A stretch of DNA of 64,000 bases, from contig NZ_JAJAVH010000004.1 of the NCBI RefSeq assembly GCF_020511115.1, forward strand, positions 434,001 to 498,000, written 5' to 3'. Position 1 is the first letter of the stretch, and each line of letters begins with the position of its first letter. This document shows, in pieces, positions 27,133-36,384 of this stretch. The DNA comes from Luteimonas panaciterrae (lineage in GTDB: Bacteria; Pseudomonadota; Gammaproteobacteria; Xanthomonadales; Xanthomonadaceae). The translations under genes were made by a program, and so were the position numbers. Below the pieces are notes generated by a model, which was given only the letters and a program-made list of their open reading frames with translations, was not told the origin of the DNA and did no database searches.

Positions 27133-28685
27133 GCGCCGTCACCGTCTACGTGCCTGACGATGCTGCCGCCGTGTCTGTCGGCGCGGACAAGGTCGCCGAT
27201 GCGATCGCGAGTGAAGCGGCCGCACGCGGCGTCGAAGTGCGCATCATCCGCAATGGTTCGCGCGGATTGCTGTGGATGGAACCGCTGGTGGAGATCGCAA
27301 CGCAAGCCGGCCGAATCGCCTACGCGCCGGTCGCGCCGGAAGATGCTCCTTCCCTCTTCGATGCCGGCTGGATGCAGGGCGGCGAACACCGTCTCCGCCT
27401 GGGCAATATCGAAACGCATCCGTACTTCGCTAAGCAGGAACGTCTGACCTTCGCCCGCGTCGGCCTGATCGATCCGCTCGATCCTGACGATTACGCCGCG
27501 CACGGCGGCTGGAAGGGATTGCAACGCGCACTGGGGATACCGCAAGCCGACATCGTGCAAGCCGTCGCCGACTCCGGCCTGCGCGGACGCGGCGGCGCGG
27601 CATTCCCGGCGGGCATCAAATGGCGTACCGTGCTGGACACGCCCGCCGCGCAGAAATACATCGTCTGCAATGCCGACGAAGGCGATTCCGGCACTTTCTC
27701 CGATCGCATGCTGATGGAAGGCGATCCGTTCTGCCTGATCGAAGGCATGATCATCGCCGGCATCGCCACCGGTGCCACGCAGGGCTACATCTACCTGCGC
27801 AGCGAATACCCGCATGCGTGGCGCAAGCTCAACGCCGCCATCGCCCGCGCTTATCAGGCCGGCTGGCTCGGCGAGAAGGTCGGCGGGTCGCAACATCGCT
27901 TCGATCTGGAAGCGCGCCTCGGCGCCGGCGCCTACATCTGCGGCGAGGAAACCTCGCTGCTGGAAAGCCTGGAAGGCAAGCGCGGCATGGTGCGCTTCAA
28001 GCCACCGCTGCCGGCGATCGCGGGCCTGTTCGGCAAGCCCACCGTGATCAACAACGTGATCACGCTGGCATCCGTGCCGTTCGTATTGAGCGAAAGCGCG
28101 ACGGCTTACCGCGACTACGGCATGGGCCGTTCGCGCGGCACCTTGCCGCTGCAACTGGCCGGCAACATCAAGCATGGCGGCCTGGTCGAGAAAGCCTTCG
28201 GCCTGACCTTGCGCGAACTGTTGTACGACTACGGCGGCGGCAGTGCCAGCGGGCGGCCGATCCGTGCAGTGCAAGTCGGCGGGCCGCTTGGTGCCTATCT
28301 GCCCGAATCACAATTCGACACCCCGATTGATTACGAAGCATTCGTCGCCATCGGCGCGATGCTCGGTCACGGCGGCATCGTCGTGTTCGACGACAGCGTC
28401 GACATGCGGGAACAGGCGCGCTACGCAATGAAATTCTGCGCCATCGAATCCTGTGGCAAGTGCACACCCTGCCGCATCGGATCGACGCGCGGCGTGGAAG
28501 TAATCGATCGCTTCAAAACCGCTGGCGGAGACGACGTGCACGAAGCGCTACTGCGCGATCTGTGCGAAACGATGCTGCATGGCTCGCTATGCGCGCTCGG
28601 AGGCATGACGCCCTACCCCGTGCTCAGCGCACTGAATCATTTTCCGGAAGATTTCGGCAGCCGGCCCCAAGAAGCCGCTGCCTAG
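27129..28685 (+). CDS. fdsB: NAD-dependent formate dehydrogenase beta subunit (NuoF-like)
   Basis: A 518-residue FMN/NAD subunit. A NuoE-like/thioredoxin N-terminal part (1-110) is followed by the NuoF core with RGRGGAAFPAGIKW (FMN site), CNADEGDSGTFSDR, ICGEETSLLESLEGKRG, and the [4Fe-4S] motif ESCGKCTPCRIGS (Cys442, 445, 448). It reduces NAD+ with electrons from formate. The only start matching the coding limits is TTG at 27129, whose last two bases are the start of the fdsG TGA; this is unusual and implies coupling. An 8-base gap precedes fdsA. Confidence 0.92.
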   Translation: MSAVTVYVPDDAAAVSVGADKVADAIASEAAARGVEVRIIRNGSRGLLWMEPLVEIATQAGRIAYAPVAPEDAPSLFDAGWMQGGEHRLRLGNIETHPYFAKQERLTFARVGLIDPLDPDDYAAHGGWKGLQRALGIPQADIVQAVADSGLRGRGGAAFPAGIKWRTVLDTPAAQKYIVCNADEGDSGTFSDRMLMEGDPFCLIEGMIIAGIATGATQGYIYLRSEYPHAWRKLNAAIARAYQAGWLGEKVGGSQHRFDLEARLGAGAYICGEETSLLESLEGKRGMVRFKPPLPAIAGLFGKPTVINNVITLASVPFVLSESATAYRDYGMGRSRGTLPLQLAGNIKHGGLVEKAFGLTLRELLYDYGGGSASGRPIRAVQVGGPLGAYLPESQFDTPIDYEAFVAIGAMLGHGGIVVFDDSVDMREQARYAMKFCAIESCGKCTPCRIGSTRGVEVIDRFKTAGGDDVHEALLRDLCETMLHGSLCALGGMTPYPVLSALNHFPEDFGSRPQEAAA

Positions 28686-28693
28686 GAGGCCCC

Positions 28694-31639
28694 ATGCGTT
28701 CCATCGCCGAACGGGATCTTGGCACCCCTGCCCCACAATTCGTGGAGCTTGAACCGCTGCAGACGGTCTGGCTTGAAATCGACGGCGAGCGCGTCGAAGT
28801 ACCAATGGGTACCTCGATCATGCGCGCCGCCGCCATCGCCGGCACGCAGATCCCGAAACTCTGCGCGACCGATTCACTGGATGCTTTCGGTTCCTGCCGC
28901 CTGTGCCTGGTCGAAATCGAGGGCCGCAAGGGTTATCCGGCCTCCTGCACCACGTCGGTCACCGAAGGCATGATCGTACGCACCCAGTCGCCGAAGCTCG
29001 CGCAGCTTCGGCGCGGCGTGATGGAACTGTACATCTCCGACCATCCACTCGACTGCCTCACCTGCCCCGCCAATGGCCACTGCGAACTGCAGGACATGGC
29101 CGGCGTGGTCGGCCTGCGCGAAGTGCGTTACGGCTACGACGGCGAAAACCACGTCAAGCCGCAGCGTGCCGACGGCAGTCGTAATCCGCTGTTCGTCGGC
29201 AAGGACGAATCCAATCCCTATTTCGCCTTCGATCCGTCCAAGTGCATTGTCTGCTCGCGCTGCGTGCGCGCCTGCGACGAAGTGCAGGGCACGTTCGCAT
29301 TGACGATCCAGGGCCGCGGCTTCGAATCCAAGGTCTCCGCGAGCCAGGACCAATCCTTCCTCGAATCCGAATGCGTGAGTTGCGGCGCCTGCGTGCAGGC
29401 CTGCCCCACCGCCACGCTATCGGAAAAATCGCTGATCACGATGGGCCAGGCCGAGCACAGCGTGGTCACCACGTGCGCCTACTGCGGCGTCGGCTGCTCC
29501 TTCCGCGCCGAGATGCAAGGCCAGGAACTCGTGCGCATGGTGCCGAATGCGGACGGCCACGCCAATCACGGCCACTCCTGCGTGAAGGGACGTTTCGCGC
29601 TCGGCTACGCCACGCACCCCGACCGCATCACCACACCGATGATCCGCGCCAGGATCACCGATCCCTGGCGCGTGGTGAGCTGGGAAGAAGCCATCGCTCA
29701 TGCCGCCAGCGAATTCAAGCGCATCCAGGCCGAACATGGCCGCTTCGCCATCGGCGGCATCACCTCCTCGCGCTGCACCAACGAGGAAACCTATCTGGTG
29801 CAGAAGCTGGTGCGGGCCGGCTTCGGCAACAACAATGTCGACACCTGCGCGCGCGTCTGCCATTCACCGACCGGTTATGGCCTGAAACAGACGCTCGGCG
29901 AATCCGCCGGCACGCAGGATTTCGATTCCGTGCGTGATTCCGACGTCATCATGGTGATCGGCGCCAATCCCACCGATGGCCATCCGGTGTTCGCCTCGCA
30001 GATGAAGCAACGCCTGCGCCGTGAGCACGCTGATCGAGCGCCGGGAAAAGATCGCGCCAAGCTGATCGTGATCGACCCGCGCCGCATCGATCTGGTCGAA
30101 ACCCCGCACATCAAGGCCGACTATCACCTCAAGCTGCGCCCGGGCACCAACGTGGCGATTCTCAATGCCCTCGCCCACGTGATCGTGACCGAAGGGCTTG
30201 TGAACGAGGAATTCGTCGCCGCGCGCTGCGAACCGGACGCGTTCGCCAAATGGCGCGCCTACGTCGCAGATCCGTCGCGCTCGCCGGAAGCGATGGAAGC
30301 CGAACTCGGCGTCCCGGCCACGCTGGTGCGTGGCGCCGCACGGCTCTACGCCACCGGCGGAAGCGCTACCGATCAACGCGGAAATAGCGCGATCTACTAC
30401 GGCCTCGGTGTCACCGAACATTCGCAAGGCTCCACCGCGGTGATGGGTATCGCCAACCTCGCCATGGCGACCGGCAACATCGGGCGTCGCGGCGTCGGCG
30501 TGAATCCGCTGCGCGGGCAGAACAATGTGCAGGGTTCCTGCGACATGGGCTCGTTCCCGCATGAGCTGCCCGGCTATCGCCACGTCTCCGACAGCACGGT
30601 GCGCGGTCTGTTCGAGCAGGAATGGAACGTCACGCTGCACGACGAACCCGGCCTGCGCATTCCCAACATGTTCGAAGCCGCGCTCGACGGCTCCTTCCGC
30701 GGCCTGTACATCCAGGGCGAGGACATCGGCCAATCCGATCCCAATACCCAGCACGTCACCGCCGCGTTGTCGGCGATGGAATGCGTGGTGGTGCAGGACC
30801 TGTTCCTCAACGAAACCGCCAAGTTCGCGCACGTGTTCCTGCCCGGCAGTTCCTTCATGGAGAAGGACGGCACCTTCACCAATGCCGAGCGCCGCATCTC
30901 GCGGGTGCGCAGGATCATGGCACCGAAGGCCGTCTACGCCGATTGGGAGGTCACCCAGCTGCTGTCGAACGCGATGGGCTATCCGATGCACTACGCGCAT
31001 CCGTCCGAGATCATGGACGAGATCGCGCGGCTCACGCCGACCTTCACCGGCGTCAGCTTCGAGAAGCTCGACCGCCTGGGCAGCATCCAGTGGCCCTGCA
31101 ACGCGGAGCATCCGGAAGGCACGCCGACGATGCACGTCGAGGAATTCGTGCGTGGCAAGGGCAAGTTCATGCTCACGCCGTACGTCGCAACCAGCGAGAA
31201 GGTCACGGCGCGCTATCCGCTGCTGCTCACCACCGGCCGCATCCTCAGCCAGTACAACGTCGGCGCGCAGACACGGCGCACCGCCAACACGGTCTGGCAC
31301 GACGAGGACCGGCTGGAACTGCACCCGCACGATGCCGAGGAGCGCGGCGTCAACGATGGCGACTGGGTCGGCGTGGAAAGCCGCGCCGGCGAGACCGTGC
31401 TGCGCGCCCGCATCACCGATCGCGTACAGCCGGGCGTGGTCTACACCACCTTCCACTTCCCGGGCTCGGGCGCGAACGTGATCACCACCGACAACTCGGA
31501 TTGGGCGACCAACTGTCCGGAATACAAAGTCACCGCCGTGCAGGTCACACGCGTCACGCAGCCGTCGGAATGGCAGCGGCGACACAAAGTCTTCGACGAG
31601 TTCCAGTCGTCGCTGCTGCCGGAAACGGCGTCGCCCTGA
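28694..31639 (+). CDS. fdsA: NAD-dependent formate dehydrogenase alpha subunit, Mo-bisMGD catalytic
   Basis: A 981-residue catalytic subunit oxidising formate to CO2. Fe-S ligands in order: [2Fe-2S] Cys57, 68, 71, 85; a His-ligated [4Fe-4S] site with His117, Cys121, 124, 130; two ferredoxin clusters (Cys184-194 and Cys227-237); and the Mo-domain [4Fe-4S] Cys261, 264, 268, 296. The molybdenum ligand is Cys389 followed by His390 (RVCHSP), so this is the cysteine, not selenocysteine, type. The MGD-binding C-terminal domain closes the protein. AGGAGG is 5 bases before the ATG. It is expected to be cytoplasmic and oxygen-tolerant like Rhodobacter or Cupriavidus FdsA. Confidence 0.96.
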   Translation: MRSIAERDLGTPAPQFVELEPLQTVWLEIDGERVEVPMGTSIMRAAAIAGTQIPKLCATDSLDAFGSCRLCLVEIEGRKGYPASCTTSVTEGMIVRTQSPKLAQLRRGVMELYISDHPLDCLTCPANGHCELQDMAGVVGLREVRYGYDGENHVKPQRADGSRNPLFVGKDESNPYFAFDPSKCIVCSRCVRACDEVQGTFALTIQGRGFESKVSASQDQSFLESECVSCGACVQACPTATLSEKSLITMGQAEHSVVTTCAYCGVGCSFRAEMQGQELVRMVPNADGHANHGHSCVKGRFALGYATHPDRITTPMIRARITDPWRVVSWEEAIAHAASEFKRIQAEHGRFAIGGITSSRCTNEETYLVQKLVRAGFGNNNVDTCARVCHSPTGYGLKQTLGESAGTQDFDSVRDSDVIMVIGANPTDGHPVFASQMKQRLRREHADRAPGKDRAKLIVIDPRRIDLVETPHIKADYHLKLRPGTNVAILNALAHVIVTEGLVNEEFVAARCEPDAFAKWRAYVADPSRSPEAMEAELGVPATLVRGAARLYATGGSATDQRGNSAIYYGLGVTEHSQGSTAVMGIANLAMATGNIGRRGVGVNPLRGQNNVQGSCDMGSFPHELPGYRHVSDSTVRGLFEQEWNVTLHDEPGLRIPNMFEAALDGSFRGLYIQGEDIGQSDPNTQHVTAALSAMECVVVQDLFLNETAKFAHVFLPGSSFMEKDGTFTNAERRISRVRRIMAPKAVYADWEVTQLLSNAMGYPMHYAHPSEIMDEIARLTPTFTGVSFEKLDRLGSIQWPCNAEHPEGTPTMHVEEFVRGKGKFMLTPYVATSEKVTARYPLLLTTGRILSQYNVGAQTRRTANTVWHDEDRLELHPHDAEERGVNDGDWVGVESRAGETVLRARITDRVQPGVVYTTFHFPGSGANVITTDNSDWATNCPEYKVTAVQVTRVTQPSEWQRRHKVFDEFQSSLLPETASP

Positions 31640-31642
31640 TCC

Positions 31643-32491
31643 ATGAATATTGACGCCGTGGCCGCCGAACCGTCCGCGCAATCGCCACAAGGCAGCGTGC
31701 TGCGCCCCGTCGAGCGCCATCGCGCCGACGCGGAACGCCGTTTCGACGACCACATCGCCGAAGAAGTGCCGGTCGCCTTCGTCTACAACGGCCAGCCGTT
31801 CGCGGTGATGATGGCCACACCGGCCGACCTCGAGGATTTCGCGCTCGGATTCGCCTTGAGCGAAGGCATCGTCGGCGATGTCGCGGAAGTCACGATCGAG
31901 AGCATCGAGCATCTGCTGGAAGGCGTCGAAATCCGCATCCGCATCCCGGAAAACCGGCTGGACGCGCTGGAGCGCCGCCGGCGTTCGCTGAGCGGGCGCA
32001 GCGGCTGTGGCATCTGCGGAAGCGAACTGCTCGAAGCGGCGTTGCGACGGCCGGAGCCGGTCGGCGAAGGCATCCGCACGACACCGGACGCCCTGCACCG
32101 CGCCTTGCGCGAACTGCGCGACCGCCAGCGCCTCAACGCGCACACCGGCGCCACGCACGCCGCCGGTTTTGCCGATGCGCAAGGCCAGGTGCTGCTGGTG
32201 CGCGAGGACGTCGGCCGCCATAACGCGCTCGACAAGCTGATCGGCGCCATGCATCGCGGCGGCCTCGATGCGCAATCCGGCTTCGCCGTCGTCACCAGCC
32301 GCGCCAGTTACGAGATGGCGATGAAGGCCGCGAGCGCCAATCTGCCGATGCTCGCGGCCGTATCCGCGCCGACGGCGCTGGCGATCTCGCTCGCCGAACA
32401 CAGTAACCTCACCCTGATCGGCTTCGCGCGCGAGGACGGCTATGCGCTCTACACGCATCCGCGACGCCTGCAGCACGACGCCACGCCATGA
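31643..32491 (+). CDS. fdhD: formate dehydrogenase accessory sulfurtransferase FdhD
   Basis: A 282-residue sulfurtransferase that sulfurates the bis-MGD cofactor, essential for formate dehydrogenase activity. The catalytic CXXC loop is visible as SGCGICGSE (near residue 117). VREDVGRHNALDKLIG and SRASYEMAMKAA are conserved cofactor-binding segments. The ATG at 31643 lies just 3 bases after the fdsA stop. It sits between fdsA and fdsD, the usual fds gene order. Confidence 0.95.
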   Translation: MNIDAVAAEPSAQSPQGSVLRPVERHRADAERRFDDHIAEEVPVAFVYNGQPFAVMMATPADLEDFALGFALSEGIVGDVAEVTIESIEHLLEGVEIRIRIPENRLDALERRRRSLSGRSGCGICGSELLEAALRRPEPVGEGIRTTPDALHRALRELRDRQRLNAHTGATHAAGFADAQGQVLLVREDVGRHNALDKLIGAMHRGGLDAQSGFAVVTSRASYEMAMKAASANLPMLAAVSAPTALAISLAEHSNLTLIGFAREDGYALYTHPRRLQHDATP

Positions 32492-32498
32492 CGATTCC

Positions 32499-32735
32499 AT
32501 GAATGTGACCCGCCTGGCCGAGATGGCCAACGACATCGCCCACTATTTCGACGCGGAGCCGGATCACGCCGCCGCCATCGACAGCATGGTGTTGCATCTG
32601 CAGCGCTTCTGGGAGCCGCGCATGCGCGAGCAGATCGTGCTGTATCTGCAGGAAAATGACGGCGCGGGACTTTCTTCTTTCGCCCGCGAATCCATCGCCG
32701 AACTGGCGCGGCGGTCGCACGCGCCGCCGCGCTGA
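32499..32735 (+). CDS. fdsD: formate dehydrogenase delta subunit
   Basis: A 78-residue protein matching the FdsD family by sequence (LAEMANDIAHYF, VLHLQRFWEPRMREQI) and by its position after fdhD. FdsD is a small accessory protein needed for formate dehydrogenase maturation or stability. The ATG at 32499 lies 8 bp after fdhD. It is the last gene of the operon. Confidence 0.88.
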   Translation: MNVTRLAEMANDIAHYFDAEPDHAAAIDSMVLHLQRFWEPRMREQIVLYLQENDGAGLSSFARESIAELARRSHAPPR

Positions 32736-32750
32736 CGATGCCCGCCAAGC

Positions 32751-32767
32751 TGGAGCTTCAGCTCCGG
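32751..32767. terminator. weak hairpin between convergent fdsD and FMN reductase
   Basis: The stem CTGGAGC/GCTCCGG (one G-T wobble) with loop TTCA lies between convergent fdsD (ends 32735) and the FMN reductase (ends 32758). No T-run was found. It may be a weak bidirectional end signal. Confidence 0.3.
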
Positions 32768-33315
32768 TCGTGCAGCTTCACCCAGTCGACGTACTTGTCC
32801 ACCCAGCCCTGCAGAAACTTGCGGGTATCGTCGTTGCCGATGTTGCCATCCGCATCGATCAGCCCGTCCTTGTACTGCAGGAACACCTCCACCTGCCCCA
32901 TCGTCGGCGTGTCCAGATAAGCCAGGACATTGCGCAGATGCTGCTGCGCCAACGCGGTTCCGATCGTTCCCACCGAAATGCCGAGCACGCTCGCCGGCTT
33001 GCCCGCGAACGAATTGGTTCCCCACGGACGCGATCCGATATCGATGGCGTTCTTGAGCACACCGGGAATGGAGCGGTTGTACTCCGGCGTCACGAACAAC
33101 AACGCGTCGGCTTCGCTCACCTGCTGCTTCAGGCGTTTACCCGTATCGGGATAGTCGGCATCGAAATCCTGCGTGTAAAGCGGCAGATCATCGATGCGGA
33201 CATGCTCGAATTCGAAATCGGCCGGGGCCAGCTTCTCGATGGCCTTGGCCAGCTTCTTGTTGTATGAATCCTTGCGCAGACTGCCAATCAATACAGCGAC
33301 CTTGGTCTTGCTCAT
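32758..33315 (-). CDS. NADPH-dependent FMN reductase family protein
   Basis: A 185-residue flavodoxin-like protein of the NADPH-dependent FMN/quinone reductase family. The FMN phosphate loop is GSLRKDSYN (residues 11-19) and the isoalloxazine-binding segment is TPEYNRSIPGVLKNAID. It likely reduces quinones, azo compounds or chromate in the cytoplasm (ChrR/YieF-like). It stands alone, with no operon partner; substrate is not predictable. Confidence 0.9.
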   Translation of the reverse strand: MSKTKVAVLIGSLRKDSYNKKLAKAIEKLAPADFEFEHVRIDDLPLYTQDFDADYPDTGKRLKQQVSEADALLFVTPEYNRSIPGVLKNAIDIGSRPWGTNSFAGKPASVLGISVGTIGTALAQQHLRNVLAYLDTPTMGQVEVFLQYKDGLIDADGNIGNDDTRKFLQGWVDKYVDWVKLHDRS

Positions 33316-33422
33316 GACGGCTCTCCCAACAATGGAAGCCCCAGACTACCCTTTCGCACGTTTCGAAAAAGTGTCGAAGGCCGAAGGAAACGTCCCGCCC
33401 GTACCGGCAATCAGTGCTAAGG

Positions 33423-35687
33423 CTAGACCAGCGTCTCCGCCGCCGCGACGATCTCTTCTTCCGAAGGAATCACCAGGAACGCGGCACCCGCAAGCGGCGT
33501 GAACGTATCCGCGCCGACCACACGCCGGAACGGCCGTGCTCCGAAGCCGCCCTCGACGACCGCCGTGATGATGCCCTCGCCCACGCCGGCACTGCGACGA
33601 CCTTCATCGACGATCAGGATGCGTTTGGCGGTCTTGGCCTGCTCGCGGATGAACGCCTCGTTGAGCGGCACCAGCCAGCGCAGATCGACCACGCGCGTCT
33701 TCCAGCCGTATTTCTTCTCGAGCGTGCGCACTGCGCGCAGGCTCATCGGCACGCCGTTGCCGAAGGTGAAGACCACCAGATCGTCACCGTTTCCGTAGAC
33801 GCGCCCCTCGCCCAGCGTCATCGCCTGATCCGGTGATGGATATTCGGTCATCCACGCGCCATCGCCGGGCTCGTACAGATCCTTGGTCATGTAGAGCGCG
33901 ATCGGTTCGAGGAAGGCGCAGACGCGTCCATCCACCTTCGCCAACGCGGCCAGCGTGCGCAGCATCGTTGCGGCGTCGTCGCCACGGCTCGGGCAACCGA
34001 CGACCAATCCGGGGATGTCGCGCAGCGCGGTGATCGAATTGTCGTTGTGGAAATGCCCGCCGAAGCCTCGCTGATACCCCAGCGAGGCGATGCGCATCAC
34101 CATCGGGTTCTGGTACTGGCCGTTGCTGAAGAATTGCAGGCTCGATGCTTCGCCGCGAATCTGGTCGCAGGCATTGTGGAAATACGCGAGATACTGGATT
34201 TCCGGCAGCGGCAGCATGCCCATGTTGGCGTAGCCCTGGGCCAGGCCGAGAATGATGGTCTCGTCCAGCAGCGTGTTGAACACGCGCTTGTTGCCGAAGG
34301 CCTTGTGCAGTCCTTTCGTGACCGTGTACACGCCGCCCTTCTGCGCCACGTCCTCGCCGAACAGCAGCGCTTCCGGGTATTTGCAGAACAGGTCGTGGAG
34401 GGCGTTGTTGATGTGAATGGCGAGATGCTTCGGCGCCTGCTTCTCGGGAAGCTTCGCTTCGCCGCCGAAGACCGCCGAACGCTTGTCCGCGAAGTCGAAG
34501 CGTTCGGCCTCGGCCTTCACCATCGAAGGCGTGTACGGCGCCAGCGGCGCCATGACTTCCTGCAACGTCGACAGACGCGGACGCCGGTCGGCATCCTCGG
34601 CCGCGGCGAAACATTTCTTGCGCGTGTCCTCGTACAGGGCGAGGACTTCGTCCTTCGACATCAACCCGGATTCGAGCGCGATCGCGGCCGAACGCAGCAG
34701 CGGATCGCCCGCTTCCACCGCGACCAGCTCCTCGATGCTGCGCCATTCGATCTCGAAATCGGTGCCGGCATGACCCATGATCCGCGTCGTGCGCAGGTGC
34801 AGAAAAGTCGGACGGCGCGTGCGCCGGCAATGCTCGACGGCGCGCTGGACATCGCCATATCCGGCCGCGAGATCGAGACCATCGGCGTAGAAATAATCGA
34901 GGTCGGGGCGATTACGGAAATTGCGGGCCACCCAGCCATCCGGCGTCTTCACCGAGATGCCGATGCCATTGTCCTCGCAGACGAACAACACCGGCGCCGG
35001 CAGCTTCTGGTACGCGGTCCAGGCGGCGGCGTTGAATGCGGTCTGCGCCGTGGCGTGATTGCTGGACGCATCGCCGAACGAGCAGATCGCGATGCTGTCG
35101 TCAGGTATCGGCAATTTGTGGCCGATGCGACGCGCCTGTTCGATCGCGACCGCCGTGCCGAAGGCCTTGGGCAGGTGCGAGGCGATCGTCGAAGTTTGCG
35201 GCAACACCCACAGCGGCTTGCTGCCCCAGACTTTATGACGGCCGCCGCTGGCGGGATCTTCCTTGCTGGCAGCGAACGACAGCGCCGAATCCATCACCGG
35301 GTCCATCCCCGGCAGCTTGCGGAAGCGCTCGGCCATGAAGCCGCCGCTGCGGTAATGCAGGAACGCCGGATCGGTATGGCGCGTGAGCCGCGCCACCATC
35401 GCATTGCCCTCGTGGCCGGAACTGCCGATGGTGTAGAAAACCTTATTCTGCACGCGCAGCACGCGCGCCATCAGATCGAGATGGCGCGAGATCAGCTGCG
35501 ATTCGAACAATTCGCGGAACCCGCGCGCATCGAGCGCGCTGCCATCCAGGATCGCTTCGCTCGCCGCGGGCCTGGCATCGGCGCGACCGTTCCAGTCGCG
35601 CACGAACTCCTGGAAATTGACGTCGCAAATCTCGGCGCGATTGACGCCCTTCATGCGGGCCGGAATAGGATTTTTCGATGCGTTCAT
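33423..35687 (-). CDS. fused 2-oxoacid dehydrogenase E1 (alpha and beta in one chain)
   Basis: A 754-residue thiamine-diphosphate enzyme in which E1-alpha (about 60-380) and E1-beta (about 420-754) are fused. The ThDP-binding motif GDASSNHATAQTAFNAA is in the alpha part. The beta part contains LLFGEDVAQKGGVYTVTKGL and HNDNSITALRDIPG, with the transketolase C domain at the end. Such fused E1 proteins resemble branched-chain 2-oxoisovalerate dehydrogenase E1. The ATG at 35687 (MNASKNPIP) is chosen because upstream in-frame codons encode no conserved sequence. No E2 or E3 gene is adjacent. Substrate is unconfirmed. Confidence 0.85.
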   Translation of the reverse strand: MNASKNPIPARMKGVNRAEICDVNFQEFVRDWNGRADARPAASEAILDGSALDARGFRELFESQLISRHLDLMARVLRVQNKVFYTIGSSGHEGNAMVARLTRHTDPAFLHYRSGGFMAERFRKLPGMDPVMDSALSFAASKEDPASGGRHKVWGSKPLWVLPQTSTIASHLPKAFGTAVAIEQARRIGHKLPIPDDSIAICSFGDASSNHATAQTAFNAAAWTAYQKLPAPVLFVCEDNGIGISVKTPDGWVARNFRNRPDLDYFYADGLDLAAGYGDVQRAVEHCRRTRRPTFLHLRTTRIMGHAGTDFEIEWRSIEELVAVEAGDPLLRSAAIALESGLMSKDEVLALYEDTRKKCFAAAEDADRRPRLSTLQEVMAPLAPYTPSMVKAEAERFDFADKRSAVFGGEAKLPEKQAPKHLAIHINNALHDLFCKYPEALLFGEDVAQKGGVYTVTKGLHKAFGNKRVFNTLLDETIILGLAQGYANMGMLPLPEIQYLAYFHNACDQIRGEASSLQFFSNGQYQNPMVMRIASLGYQRGFGGHFHNDNSITALRDIPGLVVGCPSRGDDAATMLRTLAALAKVDGRVCAFLEPIALYMTKDLYEPGDGAWMTEYPSPDQAMTLGEGRVYGNGDDLVVFTFGNGVPMSLRAVRTLEKKYGWKTRVVDLRWLVPLNEAFIREQAKTAKRILIVDEGRRSAGVGEGIITAVVEGGFGARPFRRVVGADTFTPLAGAAFLVIPSEEEIVAAAETLV

Positions 35688-35733
35688 ACGTTTCTCTGCC
35701 CTCCCGCGATGCAAGACGGCATGTCGATGGATT

Positions 35734-36384
35734 TCAGGATGAGGAGGATGCGGCCAACAATGCCGCGTTTTCCGTGGTGGGTTCGGGCATCGCCACGAAA
35801 CCCGGCGTTTCGCGCACGCGCGCGAGCCAGGCGCGGATCGCCGGATATTCGGCCAGATCGAAGCCACCGTCATGGGCGACGTCGGTGTAGGCGAACAAGG
35901 CGGTGTCCGCGATGCCGTAGCCGGCGCCGGTGAACCAGTCGTGTTCGCGCAGATGGTCTTCCATCACCGCCAATGCCTGGTGCCCACGGTCCATGCAACG
36001 CGGTAATTCGGCAGCGCGGCGCGGTGAATCGAGTGGCGTCCAGCCGCGGATGAAACGTGCCACGGCGATGTAGGGTTCGTGGCTGTACTGTTCGAAGAAC
36101 AGCCAGCCCATGGCCTGCGCGCGCTCCCAGGCGTCTTCGGGCAAAAATGAAGTGCCTTCGGCCAACCAGAACAGGATCGCGTTCGATTCGGCGAGCACGC
36201 GTCCATCGTCGAGTTCGATGATCGGTACGCGGCCGTTGCGGTTCTTGGCGAGGAATTCCGGCGTGCGCGTTTCGCCCTTGCTGCTGTCGATCTCGACCCA
36301 GCGATAGGCGCGGCCGAGCTGCTCCAGCAACAACCGCACCTTGTAGCAGTTTCCCGAGACCGAATAGCCGTATGCCGTGATCAT
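35734..36384 (-). CDS. glutathione S-transferase family protein
   Basis: A 216-residue protein with the GST thioredoxin-fold N-domain (GNCYKVRLLLEQLG, then NRNGRVPIIELDDG with the cis-Pro, and LAESNAILFWLA) and an all-helical C-domain ending near residue 205. It likely conjugates glutathione to hydrophobic electrophiles. The ATG at 36384 overlaps the preceding GNAT stop by 4 bases (ATGA), so the two are translationally coupled. Confidence 0.9.
   Translation of the reverse strand: MITAYGYSVSGNCYKVRLLLEQLGRAYRWVEIDSSKGETRTPEFLAKNRNGRVPIIELDDGRVLAESNAILFWLAEGTSFLPEDAWERAQAMGWLFFEQYSHEPYIAVARFIRGWTPLDSPRRAAELPRCMDRGHQALAVMEDHLREHDWFTGAGYGIADTALFAYTDVAHDGGFDLAEYPAIRAWLARVRETPGFVAMPEPTTENAALLAASSSS

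Noticed and set aside
28694..31639. Selenocysteine formate dehydrogenase
   Set aside because: The active-site codon is TGC (Cys389); there is no in-frame TGA or SECIS-like hairpin.
29864..32536. Very long open frames on the antisense strand of fdsA/fdhD, and similar ones opposite ccm, sdhA, the MFS gene, the large cytochrome and lolC
   Set aside because: High GC leaves few stops in antisense frames. These translations are low-complexity, Arg/Ala/Gly/His-rich with no domains, and lie opposite clearly conserved genes.
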